From: an uncultured Actinomyces sp.
Lineage (GTDB): Bacteria; Actinomycetota; Actinomycetes; Actinomycetales; Actinomycetaceae
Direction of reading: 5' to 3'
Length of the DNA: 10,120 nucleotides
Assembly (NCBI GenBank): GCA_937926415.1
Contig: CALBAF010000358.1
Coordinates: 1-10,120 of the forward strand
How positions within the stretch are numbered: the first letter of the stretch is position 1; each line of letters starts with the position of its first letter. Positions 7,573 to 10,120 of the stretch are shown piece after piece. A program made the position numbers and the translations under genes. Below the pieces are notes generated by a model. That model had not been told where the DNA came from, did no database searches, and was given only the letters and a program-made list of their open reading frames with translations.

Positions 7573-8158
7573 AGGAGGCAATCAAGCAGGGAATTCGACC
7601 TCGCACGACGCGGTAGGTGACACCCGTGCAGCCCATACGCTCAAAGAACGCCCGGTACGACACCGGGTCGAAGTGCTCCTGGAAGTGCACGCCGAATCGG
7701 GAAATCACACTCAGGAACATGGTGTGCGCCCACTTCTTGGGAATCACGTAGGTGGGCACGATGATCGTGCCACCCGGGCGCACGACCCGCTTGAGCTCCT
7801 TGAGCGCGTCGCCCGGTTCAGGCAGCAAGTGGATAACATTGCCCGCCACGACGGCGTCGAACGAGTCGTCCACGTAGCGCAAGTCGGTGATATCCGCCTG
7901 CTCGACGGTGACGTTCGAGTATTTCGCGAGCTTCTTGCGCGCCTGCTTGAGCATCCCCTCGGAATAGTCGGTCGCAACCACACGCGCGCATGCGGGGGCG
8001 ATGGCGGCGCTAATCGCGCCCGTTCCGCACGCACATTCGAGCACGGTGTCACCGGGGCGAATCAACCGGGCAACGGCACCGCCCGTCCCGTCGTACACCC
8101 TCCTGTTGAGCGTGTTGACGGCGAGGTCGTAGAGCGGGGCAACTCGATCCCAGAACAA
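7556..8158 (-). CDS. Class I SAM-dependent methyltransferase (UbiE-like/Methyltransf_11), probable TTG start
   Basis: A 200-residue protein beginning (M)FWDRVAPLYDL, an N-terminus typical of small-molecule methyltransferases of the UbiE-like group. Motif I is VLECACGTGA (Glu41-Gly47; Cys replaces a Gly of the classical E/DxGxGxG). The acidic end of strand 2 is Asp64 (ATDYS), and motif II is QADITDL (Asp89). VVAGNVIHLL and LKRVVRPGGTIIVPTY are the later motifs. Substrate is unknown: quinone, lipid or another small molecule. The TTG at 8158 is preferred because GGAGG stands nine bases upstream and family homology begins at FWDR; an in-frame ATG further upstream would add a low-complexity Arg-rich stretch without a ribosome site. 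The gene is convergent with the hydrolase and shares 17 bp with it. Confidence 0.88.
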   Translation of the reverse strand: MFWDRVAPLYDLAVNTLNRRVYDGTGGAVARLIRPGDTVLECACGTGAISAAIAPACARVVATDYSEGMLKQARKKLAKYSNVTVEQADITDLRYVDDSFDAVVAGNVIHLLPEPGDALKELKRVVRPGGTIIVPTYVIPKKWAHTMFLSVISRFGVHFQEHFDPVSYRAFFERMGCTGVTYRVVRGRIPCLIASFTNDQ

Positions 8159-8167
8159 TGCTGAACA

Positions 8168-8172
8168 CCTCC
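8168..8172 (-). promoter_or_regulatory. Ribosome binding site GGAGG supporting the TTG start
   Basis: GGAGG on the minus strand lies nine bases before TTG 8158. None of the upstream in-frame start codons has a comparable site, so this decides the start of the methyltransferase. Confidence 0.65.
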
Positions 8173-8296
8173 GTGTGCCTGTCGAACGCGCACACCGACG
8201 GCGGTGCATCAGTACGCTACTGGGAATGCTACGCCCGCGGGCGCGCTGCCGGGGCGAAACGGGGTTTTGTACACGGCAACATAAGCGCGAGGGCAC

Positions 8297-8380
8297 ATCC
8301 GGATAGGATGCACGCATCCGGATAGGTTATGCGGATCCGGATAGGTTAATAACCTATCCGGATGTTCGTAACCTATCCGC
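8297..8380. repeat. Five-copy 19-bp-phased repeat array forming a 61-bp near-palindrome
   Basis: The unit is ATCCGGATAGGTTA. Direct copies start at 8297 (first 11 bases conserved), 8316 and 8335; reverse-complement copies occupy 8350-8363 (complete) and 8369-8379 (11 bases). Same-orientation copies are exactly 19 bp apart on both sides. Copies 3 and 4 form a 29-bp palindrome with 14-bp perfect arms around one base (8349). Copies 2 and 5 extend the symmetry to 8319-8379, with 5-bp non-matching spacers. Each complete unit begins with the palindrome ATCCGGAT. No U-tract follows on either strand, so it is not a classical terminator. It may be a multi-site operator upstream of the methyltransferase, a cruciform, or a small dispersed repeat element. 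The repeat structure is certain; its role is not known. Confidence 0.9.
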
Positions 8381-8386
8381 GTAGTT

Positions 8387-8415
8387 ACCCCCTGCGTGCC
8401 ACACCCCCTGCGTGC
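8387..8415. repeat. Tandem 13-bp duplication ACCCCCTGCGTGC
   Basis: ACCCCCTGCGTGC occurs at 8387-8399 and again at 8403-8415, a 16-bp period. It adjoins the phased array seven bases past its last copy. It resembles a slippage duplication or a pair of binding sites; no function is assigned. Confidence 0.75.
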
Positions 8416-8474
8416 GACTCGGCCAGAGAGTAACCGCGTCCACAGATTCAGCGAAGGGCTGCCCCTGCGCGTGT

Positions 8475-8840
8475 CTACACCCGTGGCGCGCGGCGCGCGT
8501 GGATGAAGGCACCGACGCTATGGGCACCGAAGCCGAGCAGGCTATAGCCCACCCCGTAGATGAGGGCACTGTCATTGAGGAACAGGAACATCGGCGCCAA
8601 GAAACACACGAAGGGAGCGAACAACCACAGCAAGCTGAAGCCATCCTTCACGCCATCCCAGGCCCCACACCCCATTGCCAGGATCGGCAGGATCGCAAGC
8701 AGGATTAGGAACGCGAGGCTCTTCACGATCTCCATCGAGTCCGAGACGCGAGAGAGAATAAACCACGCCGCCAGCATCAGCAGGTAGATGCCGAACAGCA
8801 CGGCGATACGAATCCACGTTGATTTTGTCGTCCACCTCAT
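8475..8840 (-). CDS. Small four-helix membrane protein of unknown function
   Basis: A 121-residue protein from ATG 8840 (MRWTTKSTWIRIAV). Four hydrophobic segments are visible: IRIAVLFGIYLLMLAAWFIL, VKSLAFLILLAILPILAMGC, FSLLWLFAPFVCFLAPMFLF and LIYGVGYSLLGFGAHSVGAF. The N-terminus and the C-terminal tail (HARRAPRV) are basic, which by the positive-inside rule suggests both ends face the cytoplasm. No family motif is recognised. There is no ribosome site before ATG 8840, but a good -10 element ends six bases upstream, so a leaderless mRNA is likely. An in-frame earlier ATG at 8888 would add 16 residues encoded across that promoter and is less likely. The gene lies downstream of the small Cys-rich gene, with a hairpin between them, so it is probably a separate unit. 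Confidence 0.75.
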   Translation of the reverse strand: MRWTTKSTWIRIAVLFGIYLLMLAAWFILSRVSDSMEIVKSLAFLILLAILPILAMGCGAWDGVKDGFSLLWLFAPFVCFLAPMFLFLNDSALIYGVGYSLLGFGAHSVGAFIHARRAPRV

Positions 8841-8846
8841 GATTCG

Positions 8847-8855
8847 ATAATAGCA
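8847..8855 (-). promoter_or_regulatory. Extended -10 promoter giving a probable leaderless transcript
   Basis: TGCTATTAT on the minus strand combines a TGn extension with TATTAT (5 of 6 with TATAAT). Six bases separate it from ATG 8840, so transcription should start at or next to the A of the ATG. No good -35 hexamer is seen 17 bases upstream, consistent with an extended -10 promoter. Confidence 0.6.
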
Positions 8856-8923
8856 GTGTTCTGCGACAAATAATCCCGTTTGACACATTGAGTGTGCGGG
8901 CCCCGAAAACGACGCACGGAACC

Positions 8924-8948
8924 CAGCGTCGCGGCGCGCGCGACGCTG
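8924..8948 (-). terminator. GC-rich hairpin, probable terminator of the small Cys-rich gene
   Basis: CAGCGTCGCG (8924-8933) and CGCGACGCTG (8939-8948) make a perfect 10-bp stem with a 5-base loop, 15 bases past the stop codon at 8963. On the minus strand a short T run (GTTTTC) occurs only about 12 bases later, so it departs from the canonical form. Confidence 0.55.
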
Positions 8949-8962
8949 CCAGAGGGGGACGC

Positions 8963-9142
8963 CTACTTGCAGAAGCTGCCGAAGAAACCGCGCTTCTTCT
9001 CGGCGGCCGCGTACTCCTCGTCGGAATGGTCCTTATCGCACCACTGATTGGCGGGAACCTGTTCCTTCACCGAGTCGATGTGCTTGCCGCAGCCCTTCCA
9101 GGTGGTCTTTCCGCACACCTCGCAGGTGGTGGGTCGACACAT
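8963..9142 (-). CDS. Small Cys-rich zinc-ribbon-like protein, 59 residues
   Basis: ATG 9142 has an excellent ribosome site, GGAGG (9152-9148), five bases upstream. The product starts MCRPTTCEVCGKTTWKGCGKHIDSV, continues with VPANQWCDKDHSDEEY, and ends KKRGFFGSFCK. Cys at positions 2, 7, 10, 18, 35 and 58 plus His21 suggest metal binding, most likely one zinc through the CxxCGK(7)C(2)H set; this is inferred from spacing. The pattern resembles short bacterial hypothetical proteins with a CxxCGKxTWxGCGxH core, whose function is not known to me. It is cytosolic, highly charged in the middle, and followed by a hairpin, so it appears to be transcribed alone. Confidence 0.82.
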   Translation of the reverse strand: MCRPTTCEVCGKTTWKGCGKHIDSVKEQVPANQWCDKDHSDEEYAAAEKKRGFFGSFCK

Positions 9143-9309
9143 GATTGCCTCCTTCGTTGTTGCGCCGCGAATTCGTCATTGGATCCGCGCCATGGTGTTG
9201 TGACGTTGCGCCCTCAGCCTGACTGCACCGTCGCATGAGGCCAGTCGGAGAACCGAATGCTCGGATCTGTCGGTCGTTACGCTCTCGGTTGTGACAAGGA
9301 ATTCTACTC

Positions 9310-9341
9310 CCTCGAACTCCGACGTGGGGTCGTTTTCGAGG
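9310..9341 (-). terminator. Possible terminator hairpin after the reductase-rhodanese gene
   Basis: CCTCGAA (9310-9316) pairs with TTCGAGG (9335-9341), and inside it CGAC (9320-9323) pairs with GTCG (9329-9332) around a 5-base loop. It begins 16 bases past the stop codon. No T run follows on the minus strand, so it may be a Rho-assisted or processing hairpin. Confidence 0.35.
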
Positions 9342-9356
9342 CCAGAATCCTCAGGC

Positions 9357-10120
9357 TTAGCCCTCCCCCGTGACGAGGACGGCCTCGGCCCGATCGCCGA
9401 GCCACGCACGCAGCGTCTGAATGCCGCCCGAGAGCATGGTCACGTTGAATCCCGCGTGGCGCACGATGCGGTAGCCGATCCAGGAGCGCACGCCCGCGGC
9501 GCACATGACGACGAAGGGCTGGTCGCCAACGTTGGTGTCGACCCAGGCGCGGACTTCATCGAGGCGGTCGCGAAGCTGGGTGTGGGGAATGTTGAGGGAG
9601 TTGGGCATGTGCCCGGCCGCATACTCGCCAGGCGTGCGCACGTCCAGGACCGGCATGTCCTCGGTGAGGGCGTCGGGGCCGGTGAGGACGAGTTCTCCGG
9701 TCGCCACGTTGTGGGCGACCATGCCGGTCTGGTTGACGGGGTCCTTGGCCTGGCCGTAGGGCGGTGCGTAGGCGAGGTCCAGGTCGATGAGGTCCGTCGC
9801 GTTCAGGCCGGCCCGCATGGCGGTCGCGATGACGTCGATGCGCCGGTCCACACCATCGGCGCCCACGGCTTGCGCGCCGAGAATCTGTCCGTCGGTGCCG
9901 ACGTGCATGAGGATGTGCACGGGATTGGCGCCGGGGAAATAGCCCGCGTGCTGATTGGCGTGCGTGTGCACCGTGAAATACTCCGCGCCCGAGGCGTCGA
10001 GGGCCTGGCGGTTAGCGCCGGTTATTGCGGCGGTGAGGCTACCAACCCGAACGATTGCGGTGCCCTGGGGGCTCGGGATGGGGCGCGCGGCGGCCTCGCC
10101 GTGTTCGGCGTCGGCGATCG
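9357..10120 (-). CDS. CoA-disulfide-reductase-like flavoprotein fused to rhodanese, N-terminus beyond window
   Basis: The last 253 codons are visible, read from 10118 to the TAA at 9357; the gene enters from the right edge. The first ~130 residues are the dimerisation domain of FAD-dependent pyridine nucleotide-disulfide oxidoreductases, with the diagnostic AYAPPYGQAKDPVN segment of the CoA-disulfide reductase/NADH oxidase group. The remainder is a rhodanese domain: DVRTPGEYAAGHMPNSLNIP and the active-site loop C-A-A-G-V-R with Cys at 9503-9501. Known CDR-rhodanese fusions reduce CoA disulfide, persulfide or polysulfide with NAD(P)H; this copy probably does similar thiol/sulfur redox work in the cytoplasm. 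The FAD- and NAD-binding domains and the redox Cys of the reductase half are outside the window, so activity cannot be confirmed. A GTG at 9971 is internal, not a start. Confidence 0.9.
   Translation of the reverse strand, partial: IADAEHGEAAARPIPSPQGTAIVRVGSLTAAITGANRQALDASGAEYFTVHTHANQHAGYFPGANPVHILMHVGTDGQILGAQAVGADGVDRRIDVIATAMRAGLNATDLIDLDLAYAPPYGQAKDPVNQTGMVAHNVATGELVLTGPDALTEDMPVLDVRTPGEYAAGHMPNSLNIPHTQLRDRLDEVRAWVDTNVGDQPFVVMCAAGVRSWIGYRIVRHAGFNVTMLSGGIQTLRAWLGDRAEAVLVTGEG

Larger units (their letters stand above)
8159..8474. other. Gene-free stretch holding a phased repeat array
   Basis: No open frame here resembles a protein. The stretch contains the methyltransferase leader (8159-8296), the phased inverted-repeat array (8297-8380), a 13-bp tandem duplication (8387-8415), and about 60 bases after the membrane-protein stop in which I see nothing. 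No clear promoter hexamers for the methyltransferase were found, although TAGCAT- and TAGCGT-type -10 candidates occur in its leader on the minus strand. Confidence 0.7.

Noticed and set aside
6544..7581. Minus-strand open frame of 345 codons across the hydrolase gene
   Set aside because: It lies opposite a hydrolase with intact catalytic motifs and a good ribosome site; its product is Arg/His-rich and shows no motifs.
7673..8164. Plus-strand open frame opposite the methyltransferase
   Set aside because: The minus strand encodes clear SAM-binding motifs; the plus-strand product has none.
8335..8363. Rho-independent terminator for the membrane-protein gene
   Set aside because: The stem is long enough, but no T run follows on either strand and it lies over 100 bases past the stop codon; the surrounding copies also point to another role.
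8297..8380. CRISPR array
   Set aside because: The intervals between repeats are only about 5 bases, the copies switch orientation, and no cas-like gene is nearby.
8297..8415. Insertion sequence or MITE
   Set aside because: No transposase, no target-site duplication and no clear terminal inverted repeats at the outer edges were seen; a genome-wide copy search would be needed to revive this idea.
9033..9236. Minus-strand frame overlapping the Cys-rich miniprotein
   Set aside because: It has no ribosome site and covers the miniprotein in another frame; the miniprotein has GGAGG at ideal distance and a conserved-looking Cys pattern.

Overview
The window is high-GC with strong G/C-ending codon preference and actinobacterial-style signals: TAnnnT-type -10 elements, a probable leaderless start, and a DtxR/IdeR-like operator. 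Together with the protein repertoire this points to an actinomycete, most likely the Actinomyces/Schaalia group of Actinomycetaceae. That taxonomic placement is inference; no rRNA or other marker gene is present.

Layout. Positions 1-5939 (minus strand) hold most of one giant secreted protein, cut off at its C-terminus by the left edge: signal peptide, I9-type propeptide, subtilisin-family (S8) catalytic domain with an inserted PA domain, Fn3/Ig-like region, two bacterial Ig-like (BIG2) domains, a long block of BspA-type leucine-rich repeats, and the start of a Pro/Thr linker. Positions 5940-6254 are non-coding and hold a candidate promoter overlapped by a DtxR-like palindrome, two further inverted repeats, and the terminator of the next gene. 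A YbjQ/UPF0145 protein (6255-6575, minus) is divergent from an alpha/beta hydrolase (6787-7572, plus). The hydrolase converges on, and overlaps by 17 bp, a class I SAM methyltransferase (7556-8158, minus) whose best start is TTG.

Positions 8159-8474 are non-coding and contain the most unusual DNA of the window: five copies of a 14-bp unit at exact 19-bp phasing, three direct and two inverted, forming a near-perfect 61-bp palindrome. A short tandem duplication lies beside it. Next come a four-helix small membrane protein (8475-8840, minus, apparently leaderless), a 59-residue Cys-rich protein (8963-9142, minus), and the C-terminal half of a CoA-disulfide-reductase-like flavoprotein fused to a rhodanese domain (9357 to the right edge, minus).

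The genes do not form one obvious operon. Hairpins separate most of them, so the region reads as a set of single-gene units. The protease is a likely surface or secreted factor acting on host or environmental proteins, and the reductase-rhodanese a thiol/sulfur redox enzyme. The remaining genes have only family-level assignments. I saw no tRNA, rRNA, CRISPR array, insertion sequence or phage gene.
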